Notes under the pieces: model-generated | What the model saw: only the letters and a program-made list of their open reading frames with translations | Told to the model about the DNA's origin: nothing | The model's database searches: none | In this document: piece after piece, positions 23,977 through 35,257 of the stretch | Numbering within the stretch: the stretch's first letter is position 1 | How the letters are laid out: every line of letters starts with the position of its first letter | Made by a program: the position numbers and the translations under genes | Source of the DNA: Mariannaea sp. PMI_226 | Lineage: Eukaryota > Ascomycota > Sordariomycetes > Hypocreales > Nectriaceae | NCBI GenBank assembly: GCA_024336345.1 | Contig: JANFOG010000001.1 | Coordinates: forward strand, 2,108,001-2,172,000 | Direction: 5' to 3' | Length of the DNA stretch: 64,000 bases

Positions 23977-26900
23977 ATGGGGCGTCGGACTCCCATTATG
24001 GCCAGCAAAGCGATAGAAGTCATCGACATCATCGATGATGACGATGGTACAGCTTCAGATCATGATGATGATGCCGTTCTTAATGAGAGCACAAGTGCAC
24101 AAAAGAGAAAACTAGAAAATGACTTCTCGGAGAAAGTTCAATGGACTGATGATGAAGATGATTTGCCCAAGAAATCAAAGAAACGCAGAGGCAAGCGAAA
24201 GACGACGAAACAGAGGAATACTAAAGGAGCTACCGGAGAAATATATCAACCTGAAGATGACGTTGATCTCGCAGACATACCCGAATATCTTCAAGAACGA
24301 AGACGTGAGTTTGATGCACTTAGGAAGCTTCATCACGATGCTGCCTTGATGTTACCACCGGACTATTCTGGGATACACTTCGAGGAAAATTCAAGACTGA
24401 GAGAGCTTGAAGAACGTCCCAAGTTTGACGAGGCCAGCGGAGTTAAGCCATCGAGACCATACAAAGACATTGAACTTCCTCAATCGGCAGGCCTCATCCC
24501 TGCCTCAATAGCGCAGTATCTGAGAGATTACCAGGTTGCCGGCGTTTCCTTTCTTCACCGGAAATTCGTATACCAGGAGGGTGGCATCCTTGGCGATGAT
24601 ATGGGCCTGGGAAAGACGGTCCAGGTCGCTGCGTTCTTGACTGCAGCTTTCGGAAAGACTGGCGATGAGCGAGATGCGAAACGCATGAGGCGCGTGTGTC
24701 AAATACCTGGCCGTTGGTACCCAAGAATTCTGGTAATATGTCCTGGATCCTTGATCGTCAATTGGAAGAACGAGTTAAATCGATGGGGCTGGTGGCACGT
24801 CGATGTCTTCCATGGCGCGAATAAGGATGATGTGCTAGGTACGGCACGGGCTGGGCGCCTGGAAATTATGATTACAACATATGACACCTATAAAAACAGC
24901 CGAAGCTCCATTAACATGGTTCAATGGGACGCGGTCATTTGCGATGAATGCCACCGACTCAAGGATCGCTACTCGGAAACCACAAAGGCCTTGAATGAAG
25001 TAAATGCTCTTTGCCGCATTGGTCTCACTGGCACCGCAATTCAGAATAAATATGAGGAACTCTGGACGCTATTGGATTGGACGAACCCCGGACTTTTTGG
25101 AACCATTGCAGAGTGGAAGCAGACTGTATCTAAGCCCTTGACAATTGGACAGTCCCATGACGCAACTGTCGCACAGCTCAGTCTAGCTCGCCAAACGGCG
25201 AAAAAGCTCGTCAACAATCTCCTACCTCGGTACTTCCTACGAAGAATGAAGACGCTGATCGCTCATCAGCTGCCAAAAAAGACGGACAGAGTCGTCTTTT
25301 GTCCGCTCACTGATCTTCAGCGCGAGGCCTATGAGAATTTCCTTGATGGTTGCGAAGTGAGAACAGTGCGAGCTGCTCCCGAACCATGTTGTGACGGGAA
25401 AAAGAAAGGATGGTGCTGTGGTGCTTTGCTTCCAAATGGACGGCGATGGCAAAGCGTGGTGTTCCCTAGCATGATGGTTCTCCAGAAGCTCGCAAATCAC
25501 CTGACTCTGTTAGTTCCCCAGACAACTGATATAGACGAAAAACATGATTCTGAGCTTCAAACGCTCCAGACATGTCTTCCGGATAGGTGGCAAGTACTCT
25601 ACGACAATCGGGACTTGATTAAGAATCTGGTCAATCCTGAGTTCTGCGGCAAATGGAAAGTCCTCAAGAAACTTCTCAAATTTTGGTATAATAATGGTGA
25701 CAAAGTACTCGTGTTCTCGCACAGCGTCCGGCTGCTCCGCATTCTTCAGCATCTATTCACCAACACGAGCTATACGGTCAGTTACCTGGATGGTTCGCTG
25801 AGCTATGAACAACGTCAAGAGGTGGTCGACACATTCAACTCCGATCCAACGCAGTTTGTGTTTCTTATTTCGACTAAAGCAGGTGGTGTTGGGCTCAATA
25901 TCACATCCGCCAACAAGGTCGTTATCGTTGACCCTCATTGGAATCCCTCGTACGACCTTCAAGCGCAGGACCGGGCCTACAGAATTGGTCAGACTCGGGA
26001 TGTCGAGGTTTTCCGACTCATTACACTGGGAACAATTGAAGAGATTGTCTATGCGCGCCAGGTCTATAAACAGCAGCAAGCCAACATTGGCTATACTGCG
26101 TCGTCAGAACGTCGATACTTTAAAGGTGTACAGCAAGATACCGACAGAAAAGGCGAAATATTCGGTCTCAACAACATTTTTCTCTACCACAAGAACAGTG
26201 GCTTGCTTCAGGATATTGTCAACAAGACTAATATCGCTGAAGCCAAAGCCGGCGTACACCTTGTGGATGTTGACATGGAAAAGGCAGCAAAGGACGATGA
26301 AGTTCTAGGAATGATGAAGCAAGAGGAAGGGGATGGAGACGACGGCGGGATGAGTCAATTGGCAACCCTGTTGACAGCGGAGGACCAAGCACAGATGCTG
26401 GAGTCCAAGAAGAAGCTAGTGCCCAAAACGGATGCTATTCAAGCTATTCTGACGTCGGCTGGAGTTGAATACACTCATGATAATTCAGAAGTTGTCGGTT
26501 CCTCAAGGATTGAGGAGCAGCTTTCTCGGCGAGCGGAAATGATACTCTATTCTGAGACCGATGTTACGGGACAGAACGCACTATTTGCTGGCGAAGATGA
26601 AGATGGAGATGGATTGCATGGTACATTCAATCCTCCAGAGGAGGTAAGACTACGCCAGTTTTGTGAAATGGCTCGAGAATTCGGATTTGCGACTGTGCAA
26701 GAATTTGCTCTTGTGGTGGAGAACTGGACACAAGAGGCAAGAAGAAATTGCCTTGATACTTTCTACAAGAGAAGAGAGGCGAAGCTGATCAGCCAGGGCC
26801 TCGCTCCAAAAGAAGAAAGAAGCGCGTACATCGAGGAGACTCTGATCAAGACCAAGGATGAAGAGGATGAAAAACTGAACATGGGTTTTTCGCCAAAACA

Positions 26901-27156
26901 GAACGTCAAGGAAGAGAAATTAGAGATAGAGGGAGTCAAGGAGATGATCAAACCCGATATCACAGCTGACAACATCAAGCCCAAGTCAGAACACATGGGG
27001 GTTCGGATCCCTATAAAATCCCAGGCCACACACCAAGAAGACCTTGATGAGAAGAAGCTGATCAAGACTGAGGACCGGAAAGCAGCGAAGATGGGGGGTT
27101 CAAACAAGAGAAACTCCATCTTCCTCTCAGATGACGACGATGACGACGAACTTTGA
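23977..27156 (+). CDS. SNF2-family DNA translocase, ERCC6L2-like
   Basis: A single uninterrupted exon encodes 1059 residues; a second in-frame ATG eight codons in could be the start. Motif I is GDDMGLGKT with K213, motif II is DECH at 323-326, and the C-terminal helicase half contains LISTKAGGVGLNI and QAQDRAYRIGQ (R666). The block ERRYFKGV followed by KGEIFGLNNIF after motif VI is characteristic of the ERCC6L2 branch rather than Rad26/CSB or Rad54. A cysteine group C471-C472 and C480-C481 interrupts the region between the two lobes. The N-terminus is acidic with a KKSKKRRGKRK basic patch, and the C-terminus is Lys/Glu-rich ending in an Asp run. Members act in the nucleus in DNA repair and transcription-linked damage responses. 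Its stop is 176 bp from that of the convergent methyltransferase. Confidence 0.88.
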   Translation: MGRRTPIMASKAIEVIDIIDDDDGTASDHDDDAVLNESTSAQKRKLENDFSEKVQWTDDEDDLPKKSKKRRGKRKTTKQRNTKGATGEIYQPEDDVDLADIPEYLQERRREFDALRKLHHDAALMLPPDYSGIHFEENSRLRELEERPKFDEASGVKPSRPYKDIELPQSAGLIPASIAQYLRDYQVAGVSFLHRKFVYQEGGILGDDMGLGKTVQVAAFLTAAFGKTGDERDAKRMRRVCQIPGRWYPRILVICPGSLIVNWKNELNRWGWWHVDVFHGANKDDVLGTARAGRLEIMITTYDTYKNSRSSINMVQWDAVICDECHRLKDRYSETTKALNEVNALCRIGLTGTAIQNKYEELWTLLDWTNPGLFGTIAEWKQTVSKPLTIGQSHDATVAQLSLARQTAKKLVNNLLPRYFLRRMKTLIAHQLPKKTDRVVFCPLTDLQREAYENFLDGCEVRTVRAAPEPCCDGKKKGWCCGALLPNGRRWQSVVFPSMMVLQKLANHLTLLVPQTTDIDEKHDSELQTLQTCLPDRWQVLYDNRDLIKNLVNPEFCGKWKVLKKLLKFWYNNGDKVLVFSHSVRLLRILQHLFTNTSYTVSYLDGSLSYEQRQEVVDTFNSDPTQFVFLISTKAGGVGLNITSANKVVIVDPHWNPSYDLQAQDRAYRIGQTRDVEVFRLITLGTIEEIVYARQVYKQQQANIGYTASSERRYFKGVQQDTDRKGEIFGLNNIFLYHKNSGLLQDIVNKTNIAEAKAGVHLVDVDMEKAAKDDEVLGMMKQEEGDGDDGGMSQLATLLTAEDQAQMLESKKKLVPKTDAIQAILTSAGVEYTHDNSEVVGSSRIEEQLSRRAEMILYSETDVTGQNALFAGEDEDGDGLHGTFNPPEEVRLRQFCEMAREFGFATVQEFALVVENWTQEARRNCLDTFYKRREAKLISQGLAPKEERSAYIEETLIKTKDEEDEKLNMGFSPKQNVKEEKLEIEGVKEMIKPDITADNIKPKSEHMGVRIPIKSQATHQEDLDEKKLIKTEDRKAAKMGGSNKRNSIFLSDDDDDDEL

Positions 27157-27332
27157 TGGGATAATGACGGCCTTTTGACCAAGATACCCCGGGGACACGA
27201 CAAGCTCCCTCTACAAATTGAAATACAATGATAATCCTGACTTCCTTCCTGACAGGCCCGATGTTCAGCACAACAAGAGGAATCACTCCATAAGCAGCGA
27301 GTAAGAGCGCCAGTGTGCTCTTATCGAGTCTC

Positions 27333-28271
27333 TTACTTCGTCAGAGTTCCAAAAATATGAGGCAACACACGATATGCCGGCTCGTCCGGAGGCTGTGTCA
27401 GATCGACCTTTTCCCAGGGTCCAGCCTCTCTCAGCGTCTTACCTGTGGCGCGACAAATGCGGCATGAACCGATGAAGTTTGACCAAAATAAATTGGTGAA
27501 GACTGGAGTTGTGGTATCGTCAGCTCTGATGATGACCGCAGCTGTCCATTAGGATAGATACTCACACTGGTAAAATAGCATCGTATAGCCTCCTCGCTCG
27601 GTTCGTACATGCTCGTATACATACCATCGCCCGCCCTTCTTCAGAGAATCGTACAGCAGGCGAATGTTCTTCTCAGGCTCAGGAATGCTACATAAGCACA
27701 GAATTGTTACGATGCAATCTACACTGCCGGGCTCGATGCGTCCTCCCCACGCGGTTGGATTATTCAGATCCTCGATCCCCACAGGCACGACTTCATACAA
27801 GTCTTCGAGACCAAGATCCTGGACACGCCTCCGCAACGTCGCCGCCGACTGAGGATTTGGCTCAATGCCGTACACCCGCTTTAGAGGCGTTCCGTTTGCT
27901 TTGCTGCTGCCGTGGCTCACTGTTTTGTTGACCTTGGCGAATACATCCGCCCACATCCCCGTCCCCGCACCGATTTCCAGAACCACGCCGCTGATGGGCT
28001 GATTGACGACCTCGTCAGACACTTGGCCATTGTGGACTCGGCCTTCGAGAAGAGGAACGACGCGTTGCTCGCCACTTGTTTTCACTTGGGGTCCAACAAA
28101 ATCCCAGAAGTTGGCAAACCATGCGTCATTGAGGGCTGATGGCGATAAGAGAGTACGGAAATCCCCACGCTTGATGAGCTGGACTATCGTGCCGGGCAAG
28201 AAGCGGGCAGAAAGAAACATGAAGAGCCATGGATCGATGATGGAGGTCAGGAAGGCCTTGATGCTGTCCAT
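27333..28271 (-). CDS. METTL7-like SAM-dependent methyltransferase
   Basis: Two exons (28271-27566 and 27502-27333; 63-nt intron with GTGAGT donor) encode 291 residues. The Rossmann motif I is VVLEIGAGTGMW at about 97-107; the acidic post-I loop GIEPNPQS and the motif DCIVTILCLCSIPEPEKNIR with KGGRWYVYEHV complete a class I methyltransferase fold. The N-terminal hydrophobic stretch (WLFMFLSARFLPGTIV) suggests membrane or lipid-droplet anchoring as in METTL7/TMT1 proteins. The second exon supplies the typical C-terminal end with the GCxxCR-like SCRICRATGKTLREAG and a final HIFGTLTK, which confirms the splice. The start at 28271 was chosen because the family begins just before this helix; an in-frame upstream extension lacks a better ATG. 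Confidence 0.85.
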
Positions 28272-29677
28272 GATGATGTGAGGGCCTCCAGGCAGTTTGT
28301 CGCTGCTAAGGAAAAGGAAAGAAAAGAAAGTGAAGCTGAGTTCTCCACGAAGATTGTTTGGAACGGGCAAGCAGCAGTGTGTTAGTGAGAAAAGAAGCGA
28401 TGACTGAGAAGATGGGTGCTTGTAAGTGGGAGGAGCTAACCCGACTTACATAAGTTAGGCTGCCGTGCGGATCTCGGTTACGAGTTAATTTATTGATCCG
28501 AGCCGTGCAATTCCCGACTCACAACTTCCAGCATCGGCTTTCACTCCGTCAAAGATTTATTGAAAACCGATACTGATTCCCTCTTTCATCATACCATCCT
28601 GTCTATATACACTGCATGAAAAACACGCTGGCTAAAGAGTATTGGACAACAGGAAACACCTGGTTGATGTCATCAGCATTGGATTTCAATGCGTTCGGTG
28701 CCCACGCAGCTTAAACCAATGGACCTGCGCAGCGGCTTGAAGTCAGGACCCGAATCAGACATATTCGGCCCTGCCTTTGATGGTTGGCTACAGTGCATCT
28801 CTTGATTTCTTACTTTCGTTGTACGAGAAATTGCAGGCTACTCAATGACTTTTTCTTTATCCAACCTGCACCACTGTTTGAGTGTTGTAAATACGAAAAG
28901 GAAGAGCCCTGAGTAGTCAAATTTGAATATGCATTAGAAATAGCTGATATAAATAAGTATTATCATATTTTGCAAATAGCAATAAAATGACCGTATTGTG
29001 TTGAAACAGACTACAGAAACAAAAAGTTATTGAAATCAGCGCTGACGTATACTTGACAAGAATTGACTTTCAGTGTTCTTTACACCACTATACGCAACCT
29101 ATACGTATTCCAGGAGAGGAAAATGATAAGTGAAGTCGCAAGAGGGTGGGCGACATGCCATGTTTGTCTTATATTTGAGTGACCGAAACTGTACTCGGCA
29201 GCTTATCTTATTGCTATAGATTTGGCTCTGGGGGCATTCTCGGCTCCTAGCCTAGCCATTCTCGCCAACCCCTACTATCTCTCTGCCTTGCTCTTTTGCA
29301 AGTCAAGTGGCTTCCATGTATCCTCAACCATCTAGATATCCTTGGAGGTGCACTGAGCATACACACAGTGAAGTTGTAAGTGCAGCAAAAGCCTTGCCTC
29401 CATTAGAAGCTATGGGACACCTGTTCTGCGCGCTGGGCGTCAGGCCAGTCCAACCGGACGGGAAAAAAAAATCTTCTTTCTCTTCTTCCAGTATAACTTT
29501 TCTGTAACCAAAGGACCGAAATTCCAGAGGGGGCAAAATAAAAGGAAAGAAAAAACCGTTCGAAGCCCGTTCAATGCATGTCCTCTTTGCGCCGTAAAAC
29601 TCCTCGAAATCCAAAAAAATGCGTTCTCGAATCGACCACGTGCTTTATACTCCATATCCTTTGTTGAAAAGCTACCC
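28272..29677. other. Intergenic, methyltransferase promoter and IMP3 3' flank
   Basis: About 1.4 kb with no supported gene. The stretch is AT-rich in the middle (28850-29080). Short open frames near 29307-29697 overlap on both strands and look accidental. Confidence 0.5.
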
Positions 29678-30321
29678 TTACAGGAGCTCAAAGTCATCCA
29701 GCTGATCCCGATACTTCATGATGTTTCGCTTGATCTTGCTGCCCACGGTCCACGTCACGAAGTCTTCCATTCCTCTGGTGACGAGATAAGCAGGGTCCGT
29801 GATCGTCTCGGTGCCCACTCGCACATGGCCTTGCTCGATCATTTTGGTCGCCGCTTGCACGTGCTCCGCCATGCGTAGCCGGGTCATGACCACAGGAAGT
29901 CGTCTTCGCGCAAAGGCGCTAACGGTGACGCTGTTCTCAACAGCGGACAGCTTGGCGGTCGTTGACAGGACGCCCATGTCGTAGAGCTTGTTCAGCAGAA
30001 GCTCCTCGTGCTTTCTGCGAGCGGCATTATCGGGTGGGAGGAGAGAGAGACGGTGGGCAAGTTGGCGGATGGACTGGAGGGGTGGCAGGTTAGCAAAGCA
30101 GCTTGCGACAGCTTAGAGGAGGGTGAGGCTGGAAAGTCATTTGGAGGATAAGGGAAGGGACATACACCGCACAGACGATTGTACTTGTGGTAGTCCTCGG
30201 GCTTCTGGATCATGTACTGCCTGATGACAGCCTTGTCACGGTGGTTATTGTCCGACTTGTAGGAGATGAAGTCGGTCTTTCGCAAGAGCTTTTGCTCGTG
30301 ATGCTTGAGTTTTCGGACCAT
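29678..30321 (-). CDS. IMP3: U3 snoRNP protein IMP3, S4 domain
   Basis: Two exons (30321-30166 and 30073-29678; 92-nt intron with a GTATGT donor) encode 183 residues, the same length as the yeast protein. The N-terminus [20 protein letters not shown] and the motif RCG-like [18 protein letters not shown] are diagnostic for Imp3. The central S4 RNA-binding domain covers about residues 108-165 ([20 protein letters not shown], then GHVRVG). The C-terminus [13 protein letters not shown] matches the family. Imp3 belongs to the Mpp10 complex, which pairs U3 snoRNA to pre-rRNA in the nucleolus for 18S processing. It is divergent from a mitochondrial ribosomal protein gene across 423 bp. Confidence 0.95.
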
Positions 30322-30744
30322 GGTGAGTTAATTTGGTAGAAGAGCTTGTATCGAATAATTGTCTTCAAGTATGGAGGAAAAGTATACTGGCGAAGAGAAG
30401 ATATTTTCAAGCACCTCAATTTGAGTTGTAGATCTGGAAAGTTGCAAGCAGTCGCTGTAGAGAAAAAAACGAAGCCATTGACGGTGGTAGCATAAAAAAA
30501 GTGGTACGTACTATATCAAAAAGCGGGAAGAGAAAAAAAAGGTGCGGAATTGCGCCAGGGACAATGTTCCATACTGGACTTGGTACCTCTCTACCTTAGT
30601 TCAACTAAGATATACCCACCTCAAAAAACCTCCCAAACTACCTCTGGTTGGACCTGACGCCCTATCACCGCAGACTTCACGATACCTCACAGCGTCTCGG
30701 CACTGCGAGCCCTCTTTCTCCCCCCCCCCATCCAATTGCCCAAA
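30322..30744. promoter_or_regulatory. Bidirectional promoter IMP3 / mitoribosomal bS18m
   Basis: This 423-bp spacer is the only upstream sequence of both divergent genes, one for cytosolic ribosome assembly and one for the mitochondrial ribosome. It is rich in A- and T-tracts (about 30462-30540) flanked by a CT-rich leader on the plus side. No TATA box is obvious for either gene. Co-regulation is an inference from layout. Confidence 0.55.
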
Positions 30745-31495
30745 ATGCCTCCTAGACTGCCAATTCCATCGTCCGCTGCCGCATTTGTGCGGTCCTTCTC
30801 CTCCACCACCGCCGCCGCCCTGCCTCCTCGAGACTCGAACCCCACGCACACCACGCACAGCAGCCGACTCTCCAACCTGAGCAACAGCAGTCACAGCCAC
30901 AGCGGCGGAAACGCCCCCGGCCGGGGAGGTGCCTCATCTAGCCAGCGCGGAGATTCAGCCTCAAGGCTGCTGGACCGATATAAGGCCCGTTCGGCCACCT
31001 ACATCCGCGAGAAGACGGCCCAGATGGAGTTCTTGAAGAACCAGAAGATGTCCAACGACTACCTGAGACAGATGCCTCGTCGCTGGCAGGCTGGTGATGT
31101 CTACTCGCCGCACGACCTGAGCCCCATTGAGATGCAGAAGTGGCGCAAGAGGTCGTTGCGCAACAATGATGTCGTGGATGCCCTGGGAATCAACCCTCTC
31201 GACATGTACAAGGTAAATTAAACCTCACTCAATCATCGTCCCACCCCCGATTCGTTGCATACTCGTACTAACAATGGTTTTTTTTCTCTCTTTTTCTTTT
31301 TAGAACTTCTCGCTAATTGATTACTTCACCACTCCCTCCGGAATGATCAACCACTCCAAGGTGACCCGTCTCCGGCCCGTCAACCAGCGAAAGGTAGCCA
31401 AGATGATCCGTCGGGTGCAAGGTATGGGCTTGTACCCCACCGTGCACGCCCACCCTGAGATGCTGCGCGACCAGTTCTATCCAGTCCGACGATAA
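30745..31495 (+). CDS. Mitochondrial small ribosomal subunit protein bS18m
   Basis: Two exons (30745-31212 and 31304-31495; 91-nt intron with a long pyrimidine tract before TAG) encode 219 residues. The first ~75 residues are Ser/Thr/His/Arg-rich with a mitochondrial-presequence look (SAAAFVRSFSSTTAAA). The C-terminal part is the S18 fold: DVVDALGINPLDMYKNFSLI followed by DYFTTPSGMINHSK and a basic helix with RKVAKMIRRVQGMGLYP. Family role: rRNA binding in the small subunit platform of the mitoribosome. The start is the ATG at 30745 within a CCAAA context; there is no upstream in-frame ATG. Convergent with the PPR-like gene, 220 bp away. Confidence 0.9.
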
Positions 31496-31715
31496 GGGAG
31501 TGGGAGAATTGAAAAGAAAAGGAGCCATCCGGAGGGGGAGCAAGGGAGAAGAAGAATATGTCATGTTTGATTGGGAACTTGTATGTTGGGGAGGATGTCA
31601 TGATCGTTATTTTCTGGTCATGTGTATAACAGCTACGACCTCTACTACGTGTATAGATACAAAAAATGTCTACATCGAAACCATCGTTTCTTTCCTGTTT
31701 TGGTTACTGTACACT

Positions 31716-34171
31716 TCAAGCCTTCAAGACTCGATTTAGCTTGAATTTACACAGCGAATCTTCATTCAGTCGCTTGCCCTTCTTTTCCAGTGCCGCCCAA
31801 GCTTCTGGGTATCGCATTTTCGCCCAACTTTTGAACTTGGCCTGGAGTTGCTGTCCAGGTAAAGCATTGAAGGCCACACCCAACCTGGGAAAAAAAAAAC
31901 ATCTTGTTAGTATCATAAATGCAGACGAGCGTCGATAAATATGTGTGCGTTGGGGAGAGAGAAGGGAAGGTATACTCACGTCATGGCGTTGGGTTCAACC
32001 CCCGTGACCTTTTCCATCCTGAGTATCCTATTTTGGACTTCATCCAGTAGTCCACTGCCACCGATTGCGCCAACATACGCATTGAATACCGCCGGAGTGA
32101 TGTCAATGTCCATGCTTTCTATCCTCTTCCAGATCTTATCAGCAATTTTCGACCCCCCAGCACGGTGTTCGAGTGCCCAGAAAACGGCTTCGAGACTGGC
32201 GTAGGTGGGGCCTTCTCGTGATGAAGTAATTTCTGTCCAGAAGTCCAGCGCCTGGAGATGTCTGCCACAGGCTGTATGTGCTAGTATGAGGGATGTGTAG
32301 AGGCTTGTGTCGGGCTGGACCAAGGTGTCCATCTTCAGCATATTGTAGACCATATCGAGTGCCTCCACATCCGGGTGCTGCCCTAAGCCCTCAAAGAATG
32401 TAATGTATGTTTCGAGCTTCGGGTGGTAATCGTTATTCCTGTGCTGCCGCATATGCCCAAAGACATGAGACGCCATGTCGGGTCGCTTTCGGTCAAAAAA
32501 AGCGCTGACAAGTCTCGCGCGGTGCTCAAAGCTGAGATCCTGGAAGAATTGACGTAGAAGCTGATACGCTGTCCAAGCGCGTGAAGTACTTGTCTCAGGG
32601 TCAACGCAGAACTTGACAAAGGCATCCTGTACGACCTCTCGTTCTGCAGCACTGAATTGGAACGCATGTATTGAGAGCGTATCCATCACATCAAACGGCT
32701 GTTCATTCTCCAAAAATCGAACGCAGAGCGTGGCCACAGTATCTGGTTCAAGCTGGACCTGGTCTTCCTCAGCAACCTGGACAAACTCACTCAAAAGTTT
32801 GAAATCGGGCGTTGACTGGGCGCAAAGTGCCTTCAGAAACTTGTTGAGCAAGTGACAGTACTCCCACCAGCGGTCAGGGTTAGAATGCCATGGTTCAAGT
32901 TTTTTGACATTCTTGAACGCTGCCTGAACTCCCGGCAGATAACCTGCGTCCAAACGTAAACTCATCTGGATGAGGTACGTTTCGCCGTCAGGCTTCAAAT
33001 GTCTGTCTTGGGCGAGGAGGATAATGTCCTCTGCGAGCATGGGATCTTTGATATCAACAGCCGCACGTAGGAGACCGTTGATCGTTGCGGTGTCTGCCTC
33101 CACAGGGCCAGTGGAATCAACCATATGTGACATCATGGCCTCGACCTGTTTTAAGCCCTTCCCCATAATTAGAATGGCCTGCAATAGGCTATCCCAGTAC
33201 GGCTTCTCTGGTTTCGTGTCACCAAGGTCAAGGAAATACGGCACAGCCCAATCTTCCAAGCCGTTGCGCAGAGCGAAACTAGCCACTAATGGATAGACTT
33301 CCGCAGTGCGTCTTCCAGACTCAGGCAATCTGTTGAACCAGTGCTGGGCCTCTGAAATTTTGTTCTGATCGGCAAAGAACTTGACAATTACAGTTTGCGT
33401 GTCTTTGTCAAAAGGGATCTCATTATTCTCTGAAGATTGAACAAGCGCAATAAGGTCTTCCTCGTAACCTTCCCTTGCAAGACCCTGTGCCACCGAAGGG
33501 ACCAGATTATGGCCTTTTTTCGCAAGTTCTGCCACGTTCTTCCAATTGGAGTAAAGGATGTCGAGGGCTTCTTTTGAGCCACCGTAAAGGCAGAGAGTCT
33601 GAATGTATTGTTTCCATAACCTCGAATCAAGGTCTGAGACATTCGAAGATAAAGTAGAGTATATGCGCTTGGCGAATTCAAGATGCTGTGAAGTCCGTTC
33701 ACGAGGTCGGAGGGATCGAAGGGCATTGAGGGCGTCAGTGAGGTCTTTGGAGGTGAGTTTTGGAGAATTTTTGGTGGGGGTCTCGGGTGTTTGTTGGAGG
33801 AGGTAATCGAGAAGTCGGTGGCATTGCAGCGCTTGAGTAGCGTTCAATGGCACCCGGCTTGAAAGCTTTGCATTGAAAAAAGCCTTCCATGATTGGATGA
33901 GTTCGTCTGTTGGGGGTGGACGCAGGTTATCAAGCATTCGACTTCTCCAGACCATAATGTTCATCCATCCTGGCTCGAACTCGGGCTGTCGAACCTCCCG
34001 CGGGGGGGCTTTCCCAAAGATACCATCAAGAAACGTCCTATTTGAGATCCCATACACTATCGGTCGAGCCAATCGCCTTTGTCGGGTGGGTGCTGAGTAG
34101 AGAGCGCAAGACGGGGAGCGGGAATGCTGGATGAGGACCCGTCGAGCATGCCGGGCTAGGTTCGCCCTCAT
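31716..34171 (-). CDS. Mitochondrial pentatricopeptide-repeat-like protein
   Basis: Two exons (34171-31980 and 31884-31716; 95-nt intron with GTGAGT donor) encode 786 residues. The N-terminus (MRANLARHARRVLIQHSRSP) is a strong mitochondrial presequence. The rest is a series of amphipathic helical pairs, with recognisable PPR-type units such as the one around LDMVYNMLKMDTLVQPDTSL, then YTSLILAHTACGRHLQALDF and the last one reading VFNAYVGAIGGSGLLDEVQN. The family binds organellar RNA or, in the CIA84 case, chaperones complex I assembly; length and layout resemble fungal CIA84, but this assignment is tentative. The small second exon supplies a basic C-terminus ending NRVLKA. Confidence 0.82.
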
Positions 34172-35257
34172 AATGGATCAATCTATGAGATGGCGGTCCT
34201 AGAACAAATCAGCGAAAAGCACGCATGCATTTAGAAAGAAGCGAGCCATACAGAAGCATATTTGAGTGACTCCGCTCAAAGAATTGGATCGACGTGAGTT
34301 TGAAGCTCGATTCGTGAATATAGAGCTCTAGAAAATCATTGGCGCTTCTTTGGTTTGGAGGCTCAGCGCGGAATGAGGGACACCAGCCGATGTTTAGCCG
34401 GCGCCCCTCGTAGTAGCTCAACGGCCCCATCGACCGGAGACCCGGCTAAAACGCCGGAGCTGCGACCCAACTTGTTGCTGAACCCCGATATGTTGGACTG
34501 AAGCTATTCGCATGGCTATCACAGCTTCTTCATTTCTAATTTGGTTGAGATCCTCGGATATAACATGCGTCATATCCCCGAAAGGTGACTCATAATACTC
34601 ATAACTACGTATACAATACGGGATGTTTCCGGGATAATGAGTGGGCTACTACTGCGTATGTCTGTATTGCTTACCAAACAATGCCGTATCAACCAATGGC
34701 TCCGGTCGGGATTGATACGTTGCTAATCTGTAGGATACTATGGAATGAGGGGATGAGGGTATTTTGGAGTAGAAGTCCCTACATCGCGCCATCATACTTC
34801 ATATTTCCTGCGTGTACAACACCTTACTGCTTCTGCTTAGAGGGAGACAAGGTACCTACCTTAAGATAGCCAGTCACGTCATTTACCAGACGATGGGCCG
34901 GCACACCGACCAGTATAGTAAGAAAGTATCAAATATTTTTTTGAAATGACGGTTGGATGTTGAATAGGGTGTATGGTCAACTTCAGACTCCGCATCCGCA
35001 GCAACTCCCGACCAGTTCCCCGCTCGCTTTCCCAACTCCGAGGTGGAGACATCGAGAGTGCGTGCCTCAAGTAACCTACTTTTTGGCGTCTATATAAAGA
35101 GGGCTTGGCTAAAGGCCTCTACACCTGTGCCTGATCCTCCTCGTAGTTTCGCATTGCTAATTAACTCACTCGCCTTCACTCTAGCTAATTCTTGTCAATC
35201 CTTTATCTTTAAAGTTCAGTCTCACATCATCAGAAACACTTACGAAGCGATCACATC
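34172..35257. other. Divergent promoter region, PPR-like gene / aldo-keto reductase
   Basis: No gene is supported. A clear TATA box (TATATAAA) at 35091-35098 lies about 160 bp before the reductase start and fits an inducible gene. An AGGTACCT palindrome is at 34850-34857. A GC-rich block with CCGGC repeats spans about 34386-34460. Confidence 0.55.
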
